From assembly GCA_038239485.1 (NCBI GenBank), contig JBBSET010000018.1, forward strand, positions 1 through 56,257: a DNA stretch of 56,257 bases, written 5' to 3'. The notes under the pieces were generated by a model. It saw only the letters and a list, made by a program, of their open reading frames with translations. It ran no database searches and was not told where the DNA came from. This document shows, one piece after another, positions 1 to 7,979 of this stretch; within the stretch, counting starts at the first letter, position 1; the number at the start of each line of letters is the position of its first letter. A program made the position numbers and the translations under genes. The stretch is from DASQEH01 sp038239485. Its GTDB lineage: Bacteria > Actinomycetota > Actinomycetes > Propionibacteriales > Nocardioidaceae.

Positions 1-4
1 CGCC

Positions 5-451
5 GTGGGGGTGCCCGGGCGGGACAATCCTGTGGTGCAGATTCCCTGTGTCGGAGCGGTGGTGTCCGACGGCGCAGGCCGCCTCGTGCTCGTCCGCCGA
101 GGGCACCCGCCGTCGCAGGGGTTCTGGTCGCTGCCGGGCGGGCGCGTCGAGGCGGGCGAGAGCCTCGTCGACGCTGCACGTCGCGAGGTGCTGGAGGAGA
201 CAGCCCTCGATGTCATGGTCGGAGATGTGATCGGTCGGGTCGACATCCAGCACGGCGACCTGGTCTACGACGTGACGGACTTCGCGGCCACCGTCCTGGG
301 CGCAACCACCCCCGGCGCCCAGGTCCCGTTGGCTGCCGGCGACGACGCGGCTGACGCCCGCTGGGTGACTCGTGCCGAGATGGCTGCCCTCGACACGTCG
401 CCCGGTCTGATGGCGACGCTCGAGGGCTGGGGGGTGTGGGACGACGACTGA
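5..451 (+). CDS. Nudix hydrolase (MutT-like)
   Basis: A 148-residue Nudix-fold hydrolase, expected to cleave nucleoside diphosphate-linked substrates with Mg2+; the exact substrate cannot be read from sequence. The Nudix box spans about residues 46-68: Gly46, Glu52, then REVLEE at 60-65, which carries the metal-binding glutamates. The usual final glycine of the box is Ala67, a tolerated change. GTG codons at 5 and 11 are both possible starts, and the gene begins at the window edge, so a more upstream start outside the window cannot be excluded. It runs convergently into the histidine phosphatase gene with only 12 bases between them, and the two need not be functionally linked. Confidence 0.85.
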   Translation: MGVPGRDNPVVQIPCVGAVVSDGAGRLVLVRRGHPPSQGFWSLPGGRVEAGESLVDAARREVLEETALDVMVGDVIGRVDIQHGDLVYDVTDFAATVLGATTPGAQVPLAAGDDAADARWVTRAEMAALDTSPGLMATLEGWGVWDDD

Positions 452-463
452 GCGGGTTCGCCG

Positions 464-1057
464 CTACTGCGCGGCGTTCCACCGGTCGACAGTTGGCACG
501 CCTCGGTCGTAGCCGAGCACGCTGACCTTCGCGGTGTCCAACGGGAGGTGGGCGCCGACAGCGACCGGCCAGGTGATCCACCGAGCGGCCAGCGAGCGGA
601 GCAGATGGCCGTGCGCGAAGAGCAGGACACGGCCGTCAGTGGCCCGACATCTCGCGATCACCCGGTCGACGCGTGCGCCGACCTGCTCGGGTGTCTCCCC
701 GTTGGGGGCGCCGTCGGCCCAGATCGTCCAGTCCGGGCGTTCGTTGAGGATCTCGATCCGGGTCCGGCCCTCGTAGTCGCCATAGCCCCACTCCGCGAGG
801 TCCGGCTCGATCTCGATGTCCGTGAACCCGGCGAGCTCTGCAGTCCGCCGGGCCCGCTGTCGAGGGCTGCACAGGACGAGCGTGAAATCCGTACCCTCCA
901 GGATGGCCCGAAGCGCCTTCGCCGCCTCCTCACCCGCCGGTGTCATCGGCAGGTCCGTCACGCCGGTATGCCGGCCGGACCTGCTCCATTCGGTCTCACC
1001 ATGCCGGACCAGCCAGGTCTCGGGCTCCGCCAGTTCGCTGTCTTCGAGCGCGCTCAC
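464..1057 (-). CDS. Histidine phosphatase family protein
   Basis: A 197-residue member of the phosphoglycerate mutase-like histidine phosphatase superfamily. The phospho-accepting histidine lies in LVRHGETEW (His19), an acidic residue in LAEWGYGDYEG is the likely proton donor, and FAHGHLLR near residue 150 supplies the second catalytic histidine. The length matches small cytosolic actinobacterial phosphatases annotated as phosphoglycerate mutase or acid phosphatase; the substrate is unknown. The start is a GTG followed by AGCGCGCTC; no strong Shine-Dalgarno is visible. It is not in an obvious operon: 122 bases separate it from the next gene on the same strand. Confidence 0.88.
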   Translation of the reverse strand: MSALEDSELAEPETWLVRHGETEWSRSGRHTGVTDLPMTPAGEEAAKALRAILEGTDFTLVLCSPRQRARRTAELAGFTDIEIEPDLAEWGYGDYEGRTRIEILNERPDWTIWADGAPNGETPEQVGARVDRVIARCRATDGRVLLFAHGHLLRSLAARWITWPVAVGAHLPLDTAKVSVLGYDRGVPTVDRWNAAQ

Positions 1058-1179
1058 GGGTGTAACCGTAGCGGGCGCGGCAGCGGCTCGTCGTCGGCCT
1101 GGCCCGGCAGGTCCCGGGTGCGCGGCAACCAGGGCCGAGGCGATCGGTCGGCTCAGCCGCGCTCGGCGGCCGATCCCCG

Positions 1180-1659
1180 TCAGCCGTTGCGGAGGGCGAG
1201 CCGACCCAGCAGGTTGCGGGCGTCCTCGGCCACCCGGGCCTCGCAGACGACCTCGTACGACGTGGCGACGACGCTGGATCTGGAGGTGAAGTCGCGCTTA
1301 CCACCGGTGGCGGCGTACGCCATCGAACCCGAGAGCGCCCCGAACCCGGCACCGACCAGGGCCGTGATGATGGGCACGACGATGGCGACGTTGTTGCCAC
1401 CGAAAAGGACGAGGATCGCGCCCATGAACAGCCCCCAGAGCGCACCGGTGACCGCCCCGGCTTGGACTACTTTGCCTCGGGTGAGCCGTCCGGTGACCTG
1501 CTCGACGAGCCGCAGGTCGCTCCCCACGATGGTGACGTTCTCGACCGGGAAATGGTTGTCGGACAGGTAGTCCACGGCTTCCTGGGCCCGGGCGTACGTC
1601 GGGTATGTTCCGACAGGCAGCCCGTTCGGCAGTGCTGGCAGCGGCATCGGTGTGGTCAT
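1180..1659 (-). CDS. General stress protein 17M-like (YflT) domain protein
   Basis: A 159-residue protein whose N-terminal part (VGTYPTYARAQEAVDYL, then FPVENVTIVGSDLRLVEQ) is the 17M/YflT-type general-stress domain. A glycine- and alanine-rich hydrophobic hairpin at about residues 68-110 probably forms two membrane segments, and a short C-terminal domain begins TSYEVVCEARVAEDARNLL. In other actinobacteria this family is a membrane-associated stress protein of unknown biochemical role. The ATG start lies in a short leader, with no partner gene close on the same strand. Confidence 0.8.
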   Translation of the reverse strand: MTTPMPLPALPNGLPVGTYPTYARAQEAVDYLSDNHFPVENVTIVGSDLRLVEQVTGRLTRGKVVQAGAVTGALWGLFMGAILVLFGGNNVAIVVPIITALVGAGFGALSGSMAYAATGGKRDFTSRSSVVATSYEVVCEARVAEDARNLLGRLALRNG

Positions 1660-1773
1660 ACCAACAATGCTGTCACGCGTAGCAAGCAGATACCACCAGG
1701 GCGCAGCGTGCCGATGGTCATACCCGTGGTGGACACGCTGAGCCAGTCGCGGCCGTCCGCTGTTTCCTGCGGC

Positions 1774-2739
1774 CTAGTTCAGTTGCGCATCGGTCAGACC
1801 ACTGTCGCGAGTCGCAGCCCGGGCCCGGACGACGAGGGCCAGTCCGCAGCAGATCAGGACCAGGCCTGCATAGACGGCGACCGGGGGGGTCTGGCCGAGG
1901 AAGACCGCCGCCAGCAGGGCAGCTCCCGGGACCTCGAGGAGCAGCAGCATGGAGACCAGGGTCGGACTCATCACGGCGAGCAGGTGGTTGAAGACGGAAT
2001 GGGCCAGGAGCTGGGCTGCGACCGTGACGGCCACGATGAGCACCCAGCCGCGGGCGTCGTATCCAACCACCTGGAGCCGGCCGACCAGACACGCCACTGC
2101 GAGCGTCAGCGCGCAGGTGCTGTAGCACAGGAAGGTGTAGGTCGTTGTCGTGGTGTGCTCACGGACGTGGCTGCCGACGGTGATGTAGACAGCGCCGAAG
2201 ACCCCCCCGAGCAAGGCAAGCATGTCGCCGCCGAGCGCCTGGGCGGACAGCGTTCTGTCGACACCGGCGATCACGAGCACCCCTGCAAGCGAGCAGACGA
2301 GTCCAAGCCATACACCGGCGACGATGCGGGTTCCTGAGAGCATCGCCAGGACCACGACCCAGCCGACCTGGAGGCATACCAGCGCCGTCGACGAAGCCAC
2401 CGATGTGAGCCGCAACGACGACGTCCACGCTGCGAAGTGCCCGGCGAGCATCAGTCCGGAGAAAACGCACCGAACGCGTTCGCGGCGCGCCAGCGCCCTC
2501 AGCTCCGGGCGGTGCCCGTAGAGCGCCACGGCGCCGACGACAACCGCGGCGAGACCGGTTCGCCACAAGGACATCGCCAGCGCGGGGACCTCGGTGGCGG
2601 CGGCAATCAGCGGGCCTGAGGACGAGGCGCCCGCGATACCAACGACGACGAGCAGGAGGTCGGTCGTCAGGAGACCTTGGCGTGGTCGTTCGTCGGGCAC
2701 GGGTGCCATCCTGGCGGCTGCTGTGGGAGGCTCGCTCAC
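1774..2739 (-). CDS. EamA/DMT family transporter
   Basis: A 321-residue, roughly ten-helix membrane protein of the drug/metabolite transporter superfamily: two EamA repeats, the first ending near the motif GVLVIAGVD and the second starting at GDMLALLGGVFGAVY. These proteins export or exchange small metabolites or drugs; the substrate is not predictable. The longest reading starts at a GTG whose first base abuts the first base of the divergent gene. An internal ATG at 2709 (311 residues) would leave a 30-base intergenic gap. Neither start has a convincing Shine-Dalgarno, so the start is uncertain. Confidence 0.85.
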   Translation of the reverse strand: MSEPPTAAARMAPVPDERPRQGLLTTDLLLVVVGIAGASSSGPLIAAATEVPALAMSLWRTGLAAVVVGAVALYGHRPELRALARRERVRCVFSGLMLAGHFAAWTSSLRLTSVASSTALVCLQVGWVVVLAMLSGTRIVAGVWLGLVCSLAGVLVIAGVDRTLSAQALGGDMLALLGGVFGAVYITVGSHVREHTTTTTYTFLCYSTCALTLAVACLVGRLQVVGYDARGWVLIVAVTVAAQLLAHSVFNHLLAVMSPTLVSMLLLLEVPGAALLAAVFLGQTPPVAVYAGLVLICCGLALVVRARAATRDSGLTDAQLN

Positions 2740-3450
2740 GTGGGTCCACCCGACGACGAGCCCTTTCTCGACTGGGCGTTCCGGCAGCGCCAGGTGAGCG
2801 GGCCTGGGTCTGACCCGGTGCTCACGCCCGACGACGATCCCGACGCCCTGGCCGATGGGGTGCTGACGGGACCGCCCATTGCTGATGCGCCGACGCCGAA
2901 GCCATCGCCGCCTGCGCCCCGCGGCCTCGGCCGTTTCGAGCAGGCCCTGGTGGACGAGGCGATGAAGAAGGCAGGCCTGATCTGGGTGCGCACGCGCCTG
3001 TCGCCTGCCGGCCGGGCGCTCTGGTACGTGTGGACCGCCGGGAATGCCTATGTCGTCACTGGCGGCGTCGAGCAGCCCGATCCCGGGCTGGACGACGGCG
3101 AGGTGGTCGTCGTGCTGCGGAGCAAGGACACCACCAGCCGGCTGGTGGCCCTGAGCTGTGAGGCGACGCGGGTGGGGCCGGAGGACGACGACTGGGAGCT
3201 GGCCAGCACCGAGCTCGCGAAGGGCAGGCTCAACCTCGCCGCCGCAGCCGAGGCGCCACAGCGATGGCGCGAGGACCCGTCGTACCGGATCTACCGGCTA
3301 TCCCCCGGCTGCGAGACTCTGCTCGAGGGCCCTCAGAACCATCCCACCGACAGCGGCCGCGCGGCTCCTGTGCCGACAACGGCGACGACTGCCAGCCCGC
3401 GCCCGTGGGTGCTGCACCGACGTGGCGGCAGCGGCCGGTCCCTGACCTAG
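2740..3450 (+). CDS. Conserved hypothetical protein
   Basis: A 236-residue protein I do not recognise as a named family, although similar proteins are common in actinobacteria. An acidic, proline-rich N-terminus (about 70 residues) precedes a compact domain with WYVWTAGNAYVVTGG followed by VVVVLRSKDTTSRLVAL, a beta-rich pattern that could be a pyridoxamine-oxidase-like split barrel; this is a guess. The GTG start at 2740 is chosen because GGGAGG lies nine bases upstream; that Shine-Dalgarno sits inside the start region of the divergent transporter gene. The C-terminal 30 residues look disordered. No signal peptide or membrane segment is visible. Confidence 0.65.
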   Translation: MGPPDDEPFLDWAFRQRQVSGPGSDPVLTPDDDPDALADGVLTGPPIADAPTPKPSPPAPRGLGRFEQALVDEAMKKAGLIWVRTRLSPAGRALWYVWTAGNAYVVTGGVEQPDPGLDDGEVVVVLRSKDTTSRLVALSCEATRVGPEDDDWELASTELAKGRLNLAAAAEAPQRWREDPSYRIYRLSPGCETLLEGPQNHPTDSGRAAPVPTTATTASPRPWVLHRRGGSGRSLT

Positions 3451-3566
3451 CTTTCGCGCAAGCCGAGGCGGTACAAGCCGTGCCGGAGCAAGCCGAGGCA
3501 GCCGCCGCGTCGATGCAGCCGCTCGCCGACGGCGCGCGCCGCCCTCGGCAGTGGCACGAGCATCAG

Positions 3567-4559
3567 CTACGCGCGGGAGGGGGGCACCGCGATCGTTCCC
3601 TCCGCAACCGCGACCACGTGGCCCGCGACATAAGCCCTCGTCGCCAACCCAGCCTCCGCGTCGACGCGCCCCATCAGCACCGACGGCCGCCCCATCTCGA
3701 CACCTTGCTCGATCCGGTAGGACGTCTCACCGTCTGCACGTGCCAAACCGGCCGCCACCAGGACCAGCCCCAAGCCGACGGCGGCCGAGCCGGTCGCAGG
3801 GTCCTCGGGGATGCCCAGCCCGGGCACGAACACCCTCGAGAAGATGCGCAGTTCGCCATCGGGGTCCGGCGACCGAGGGTCGACGGCGTACACGTCGATG
3901 CCGTCCAGCGGGTCGACGAGGCCGGACTGGTCCAAGGCGACCTCGGCGAGCCGGACGCTGCTCGGCCGCGACCGGACCACCGCTTGCGGGCTCACCCGCA
4001 GGTACAGCCAGGTAAGCCCGCACCCGGCGACGTATGCGCGTCCGGTGACGTCCTCGACCGTCAACCCGACCAAGGGGGCGACTGCCGACACCTCGGCGGC
4101 TGACAGCTCCCGCGCCGCGTCCCGGGGCAGCGCGCTCAGCTCGAGCGGCTCCGCGGGATCGACGGGAAGGCTCACCCGGATCAAGCCCGCGCCACACGAC
4201 TGGAGCACGTCCGCACCCGCGATGTCGCCGCGCCCGCGCAGCGCCCAGGCACTCCCGAGTGTCGGGTGGCCCGCGAACGGGATCTCCCCACCCGGCGTGA
4301 AGATCCGCAGCCGGTAGTCGGCGCCCGCTGCCATATCGGCGGCGGTGGGGGGCACCGGGAACGTCGTCTCCGACAGGTTGAACTCGGCGGCAAGCGCGAG
4401 CATCTGGTCGATACTCAGCTGGTCGCCCCCATAGACGACCGCCAGCGGGTTCCCGGCGAAAGCCCGCGAGGTGAAGACGTCGACGACCTCGTAACGAAGC
4501 AGTCCGTCGTCTCCTGACGAGGCGCCCGACGACCGAGTTCCGAGACCACCGTCAAGCAT
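3567..4559 (-). CDS. PhzF family isomerase-like protein
   Basis: A 330-residue member of the PhzF/diaminopimelate-epimerase fold. After a low-complexity leader of about 20 residues come LRYEVVDVF and FAGNPLAVV, then NLSETTF, whose Glu64 corresponds to the catalytic acid of PhzF, and a second half with the PATGSAAVGLG anion-binding motif (seen as EDPATGSAAVGLG). No phenazine cluster surrounds it, so it is most likely one of the many PhzF homologues of unknown substrate, not a phenazine enzyme. It is divergent from the next gene with 44 bases between starts, which must hold both promoters. Confidence 0.88.
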   Translation of the reverse strand: MLDGGLGTRSSGASSGDDGLLRYEVVDVFTSRAFAGNPLAVVYGGDQLSIDQMLALAAEFNLSETTFPVPPTAADMAAGADYRLRIFTPGGEIPFAGHPTLGSAWALRGRGDIAGADVLQSCGAGLIRVSLPVDPAEPLELSALPRDAARELSAAEVSAVAPLVGLTVEDVTGRAYVAGCGLTWLYLRVSPQAVVRSRPSSVRLAEVALDQSGLVDPLDGIDVYAVDPRSPDPDGELRIFSRVFVPGLGIPEDPATGSAAVGLGLVLVAAGLARADGETSYRIEQGVEMGRPSVLMGRVDAEAGLATRAYVAGHVVAVAEGTIAVPPSRA

Positions 4560-4603
4560 GGTGTGCAGCGTAGACCGGGTATGTCACCGGTAACCTCGGG
4601 GGC

Positions 4604-5872
4604 GTGAGTGTCGCCGTCCCTCGTGTCTTCATCGCGCGACTCGCGGGCCTGCTCGTCTACGATCCCAACGGCGACCAGGTCGGCAGAGTGCGCGATGTCG
4701 TCGTCGCCGTCCGGGCGGACGGCCGACCCCCACGAGTCCTCGGCCTCGTCGTCGAGGTGCTTGGCCGCCGCCGGATCTTCTTGCCGATGACCCGCGTGAC
4801 CAGCGTCGACTCCGGCCAGGTGATCACGACCGGCCTGGTCAACATGCGACGGTTCGAGCAGCGGAGCACCGAGACCCTGGTGCTGGGCGAGCTGTTCGAC
4901 CGCACCGTGACCGTCAAGGAGACCGGTCTCCAGGGCACCGTCTTCGATATCTCGATGGAGCAGTCCCGGACCCGTGACTGGCTGCTGTCCAGGGTGGCGG
5001 TCCAGCACGGCGCGAAGCGGTTCGGCCGGCGTGGCCAGACGCAGGTCTTCGAGTGGTTCGAGGTCTCGGGACTCACTGATGCCGAGGTCGGCCAAGGTGC
5101 GACCCACCTGCTCGCGGCGCTCGACTCGATGCGGCCGGCCGACCTTGCCAACGTGATGCACGATCTGTCGCCGAAGCGCCGCGGCGAGATCGCCGCCGCG
5201 CTGGACGACGAGCGCCTCGCCGACGTCCTCGAGGAGCTGCCCGAGGACGACCAGGTCGAGATCCTCGGCCAGCTCGCCTCGGAGCGGGCCGCTGACATCC
5301 TCGAGGAGATGTCACCCGATGATGCCGCCGACCTGATCGCCGAGCTCCCGCCCGAGACGGCCGAACAGCTGCTGCAGCTGATGGAGCCCGACGAGGCCGA
5401 GGACGTCCGCCGGCTGCTGAGCTACGAGGAGTCGACGGCAGGAGGTTTGATGACGACCGACCCGGTCATCCTGCCCCCGGACGCCACCGTCGCCGAGGCG
5501 CTGGCACGGATCCGCAACGCCGAGCTCAGCCCGTCGCTGGCGGCCATGGTGTATGTCTGCCGGCCGCCGCTGGAGACCCCGACCGGAAGGTTCCTCGGCA
5601 TCGGCCACTTCCAGCGGCTGCTCCGTGAGCCGCCATCCACGTTGGTGTCGGGCGTGATCGACAGCGACATCGAACCACTGCGCGCGAACGCTCCGCTGGA
5701 GGCGGTGACCAGGCTGCTCGCGGCCTACAACCTGGTCGCCAGTCCCGTCACGGACGAGAACGGCCACCTGCTCGGCGTCGTCACCGTCGACGACGTGATC
5801 GACCACCTGCTCCCGGAGAACTGGCGCGACCGCACCTACGAGACCAGCGTGCCGGTAGCCGATGGCGCGTGA
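4604..5872 (+). CDS. Soluble MgtE-like protein: PRC barrel, MgtE_N and CBS domains
   Basis: A 422-residue cytosolic protein built like the regulatory half of an MgtE magnesium channel. Residues about 8-80 look like a PRC-barrel-type domain, about 160-270 contain the helical MgtE N-domain (repeats such as LADVLEELPEDDQVEIL and AADILEEMSPDDAADLIAEL), and about 275-405 contain a CBS pair (STAGGLMTTD, then GVVTVDDVIDHL). The transmembrane channel domain is absent, so it cannot transport Mg2+ by itself; a Mg2+ or nucleotide sensor role is inferred. It overlaps the downstream DUF1003 membrane-protein gene by 11 bases, suggesting translational coupling and joint function. Similar pairs occur near mrp and sigE in mycobacteria. 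Confidence 0.85.
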   Translation: MSVAVPRVFIARLAGLLVYDPNGDQVGRVRDVVVAVRADGRPPRVLGLVVEVLGRRRIFLPMTRVTSVDSGQVITTGLVNMRRFEQRSTETLVLGELFDRTVTVKETGLQGTVFDISMEQSRTRDWLLSRVAVQHGAKRFGRRGQTQVFEWFEVSGLTDAEVGQGATHLLAALDSMRPADLANVMHDLSPKRRGEIAAALDDERLADVLEELPEDDQVEILGQLASERAADILEEMSPDDAADLIAELPPETAEQLLQLMEPDEAEDVRRLLSYEESTAGGLMTTDPVILPPDATVAEALARIRNAELSPSLAAMVYVCRPPLETPTGRFLGIGHFQRLLREPPSTLVSGVIDSDIEPLRANAPLEAVTRLLAAYNLVASPVTDENGHLLGVVTVDDVIDHLLPENWRDRTYETSVPVADGA

Positions 5873-6440
5873 GGACAGCCGCGACGAGGATCGGCGTGAC
5901 CCTCGACGGTCCAAGGCACGCCTCGACATCCCCCGGGACACCCGCCGCTCGCTCGTCAGGCGTCCCCAGTACGACCCGGACACCTTCGGAAACTTCGCCG
6001 AGACCTTCGCGCGGTTCATGGGGACCGCGAAGTTCCTCGCCTACATGTCGGTCTTCGTGGTCGTCTGGCTCGCGATCAACCTCGTCGGCATCTTCGGCCT
6101 GCAGTGGGATCCCTACCCGTTCATCCTGCTCAACCTCTTCTTCTCGACCCAGGCGTCGTACGCGGCTCCACTGATCCTGCTGGCGCAGAACCGGCAGGAG
6201 GCGCGGGACCGGGTCATCGCCGAGCAGGACCGCGAGGCGACCGGGCGTGCTCATGCCGACATGCAGTACCTGGCCCGCGAGGTGGCATCGCTGCGAATGG
6301 CCGTCGGTGAGGTGGCCACCCGCGACTATCTGCGCTCGGAGCTGCGAGCACTCCTCGCCGACCTCGACGGCAGGTCGCAGTCGGAGGGTTCGGACTATGC
6401 CATCGAAACAGCTCCCGCACCGCGTAACCTGGGGGCATGA
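5862..6440 (+). CDS. DUF1003 membrane protein
   Basis: A 192-residue DUF1003 family protein. A basic N-terminal tail (about 45 residues) leads into FGNFAETFARFMGTAKFL, followed by two membrane helices (about residues 55-75 and 85-105, with LQWDPYPFILLNLFFS between) and a helical cytoplasmic tail with AQNRQEARDRVIAEQDRE. The family function is unknown; an association with metal or ion homeostasis has been suggested, and the coupled upstream MgtE-like regulator is in line with that. It ends in an ATGA overlap with mrp, so the three genes are probably one transcript. Confidence 0.85.
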   Translation: MAREDSRDEDRRDPRRSKARLDIPRDTRRSLVRRPQYDPDTFGNFAETFARFMGTAKFLAYMSVFVVVWLAINLVGIFGLQWDPYPFILLNLFFSTQASYAAPLILLAQNRQEARDRVIAEQDREATGRAHADMQYLAREVASLRMAVGEVATRDYLRSELRALLADLDGRSQSEGSDYAIETAPAPRNLGA

Positions 6441-7585
6441 CCACCGCCACCACGGAGGCTATCCAGTCTGCGCTCTCGACCGTCAACGACCCGGAGATCC
6501 GGCGGCCGATCACCGAGCTCGGCATGGTGCGCGACATCGAGCTCGGACGCGACGGCGACGTGGCGGTCACGATCTTGCTGACGGTCTCCGGGTGCCCGAT
6601 GAAGGACACGCTGACCCGCGACGTCACCGCCGCCGTGTCCGCCGTGCCGGGTGTCGCGTCGGTTCGCGTCACCCTCGACGTGATGTCGCCGGAGCAGCGC
6701 CAACGGTTGCAGCAGCAGCTTCGTGGCGGCCAACCGGCCAAGGAGATCCCCTTCGCGCGACCGGACTCGCTGACCCAGGTGCTGTCCATCGCCTCGGGCA
6801 AGGGCGGCGTCGGCAAGTCGTCGGTGACGGTCAACCTCGCCATGGCGATGGTCCGGAGCGGACGCAAGGTCGGCATTCTCGATGCCGACATATACGGCCA
6901 TTCGGTCCCCGCGATGCTCGGCGTCGCCGACGAGCGACCCACCCAGGTCGAGGAGATGATCATGCCCGTGCCGGTGGCCGGACTGTCGGTCATCAGCATC
7001 GGCATGTTGAAGCCGCGCCGCGACCAGGTCGTCGCCTGGCGCGGCCCGATGCTCGACCGGGCGCTCGTCCAGATGCTCAGCGACGTGTACTGGGGCGATC
7101 TCGACGTGCTGCTGCTCGACCTGCCGCCCGGCACCGGCGACATACCGATGTCCGTCGGGCAGCACCTGCCGAACTCCGAGGTCGTGGTCGTCACCACCCC
7201 CCAGGCTGCCGCCGCCGAGGTTGCGGAGCGCGCCGGGACGATGGCGTCGATGATGAACCAGCGAGTCGCCGGCGTCATCGAGAACATGAGCTTCCTCGCC
7301 TGCCCACACTGCGGTCCTTCGCACCGGCTGGAAGTATTCGGGTCGGGCGGCGGCGCCGCGGTATCCGCCACGTTGTCCGCACGCTTCGGGTACGACGTGC
7401 CGGTGCTCGGCCAGATCCCGTTGGACATCGCCCTTCGCGAGGGCGGGGATCTGGGCCGGCCCATCGTCGTCGACGATCCCGGCTCGGCGGCCGGCCAAGC
7501 ACTGACCGCGGTGGCCGAAGGCCTGATGGCCCGTGGTCGCGGACTCGCAGGGCGACAGCTCGGGCTATCGCCCGCGGGACGTTAG
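6437..7585 (+). CDS. mrp: Mrp/NBP35 family iron-sulfur carrier ATPase
   Basis: A 382-residue P-loop ATPase of the Mrp/ApbC family, which binds and transfers Fe-S clusters to apoproteins in the cytosol. Residues 1-95 form the MIP18/DUF59 domain (DPEIRRPITELGMV; the SGCPMKDT stretch holds its cysteine). The deviant Walker A is SGKGGVGKSS at 120-129, a DLPPGTGD motif follows, and the C-terminal CPHC pair (about residue 288) is the cluster-binding site. The length is normal for the family. The start ATG overlaps the DUF1003 stop, with GGGGGC just upstream. Its position beside tatB, htrA and sigE matches the mycobacterial arrangement. Confidence 0.95.
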   Translation: MTTATTEAIQSALSTVNDPEIRRPITELGMVRDIELGRDGDVAVTILLTVSGCPMKDTLTRDVTAAVSAVPGVASVRVTLDVMSPEQRQRLQQQLRGGQPAKEIPFARPDSLTQVLSIASGKGGVGKSSVTVNLAMAMVRSGRKVGILDADIYGHSVPAMLGVADERPTQVEEMIMPVPVAGLSVISIGMLKPRRDQVVAWRGPMLDRALVQMLSDVYWGDLDVLLLDLPPGTGDIPMSVGQHLPNSEVVVVTTPQAAAAEVAERAGTMASMMNQRVAGVIENMSFLACPHCGPSHRLEVFGSGGGAAVSATLSARFGYDVPVLGQIPLDIALREGGDLGRPIVVDDPGSAAGQALTAVAEGLMARGRGLAGRQLGLSPAGR

Positions 7586-7619
7586 AACAGGGATGGTCGA
7601 ACAGGGATGATGATCGTGA

Positions 7620-7952
7620 ATGTTTGATATCGGCATACCGGAGCTGATGGTGCTCGCGCTCGTCGCGCTGTTCGTCTTCGGGCCGGACCGCCTACCCGGA
7701 GTGGCGAAGCAGGCGGGCCGGATGGTCCGGACGCTCCGTGAGACCGTCACCCAGGCGAAAGGTCACCTCGCCGAGGAGCTCGGGCCGGAGTTCAAGGACA
7801 TCGACTTCCGCGACCTCAACCCACGCACACTGGTACAGAAGCATCTGCTGGACGACTTCGGCGACGACACACCGGCCACCCCGCGCGTACGGCCGGGCAA
7901 CCTGCCGCTGGAGCGGGGCGAGGACGCCCCGTACGACGCGGACGCCACCTGA
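7620..7952 (+). CDS. tatB: Sec-independent protein translocase TatB
   Basis: A 110-residue Tat pathway component. It opens with the diagnostic sequence MFDIGIPELMVLALVALFVF, a short membrane helix, then FGPDRLPG and an amphipathic helix (VAKQAGRMVRTLRETVTQAK), with a charged C-terminal tail. TatB forms the receptor for folded, twin-arginine precursors together with TatC; tatA and tatC are not in this window. It follows mrp by 34 bases on the same strand. The FGP hinge and the extended tail favour TatB over TatA, and the sigE/htrA neighbourhood also fits tatB. Confidence 0.93.
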   Translation: MFDIGIPELMVLALVALFVFGPDRLPGVAKQAGRMVRTLRETVTQAKGHLAEELGPEFKDIDFRDLNPRTLVQKHLLDDFGDDTPATPRVRPGNLPLERGEDAPYDADAT

Positions 7953-7979
7953 CCCTGGTCCGGGTCGCCGACGCTCAGC

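Noticed and set aside
548..1570. Long plus-strand open frame antisense to the histidine phosphatase and stress protein genes
   Set aside because: Arg/Pro-rich shadow of two genes with clear protein motifs on the minus strand; typical high-GC antisense frame.
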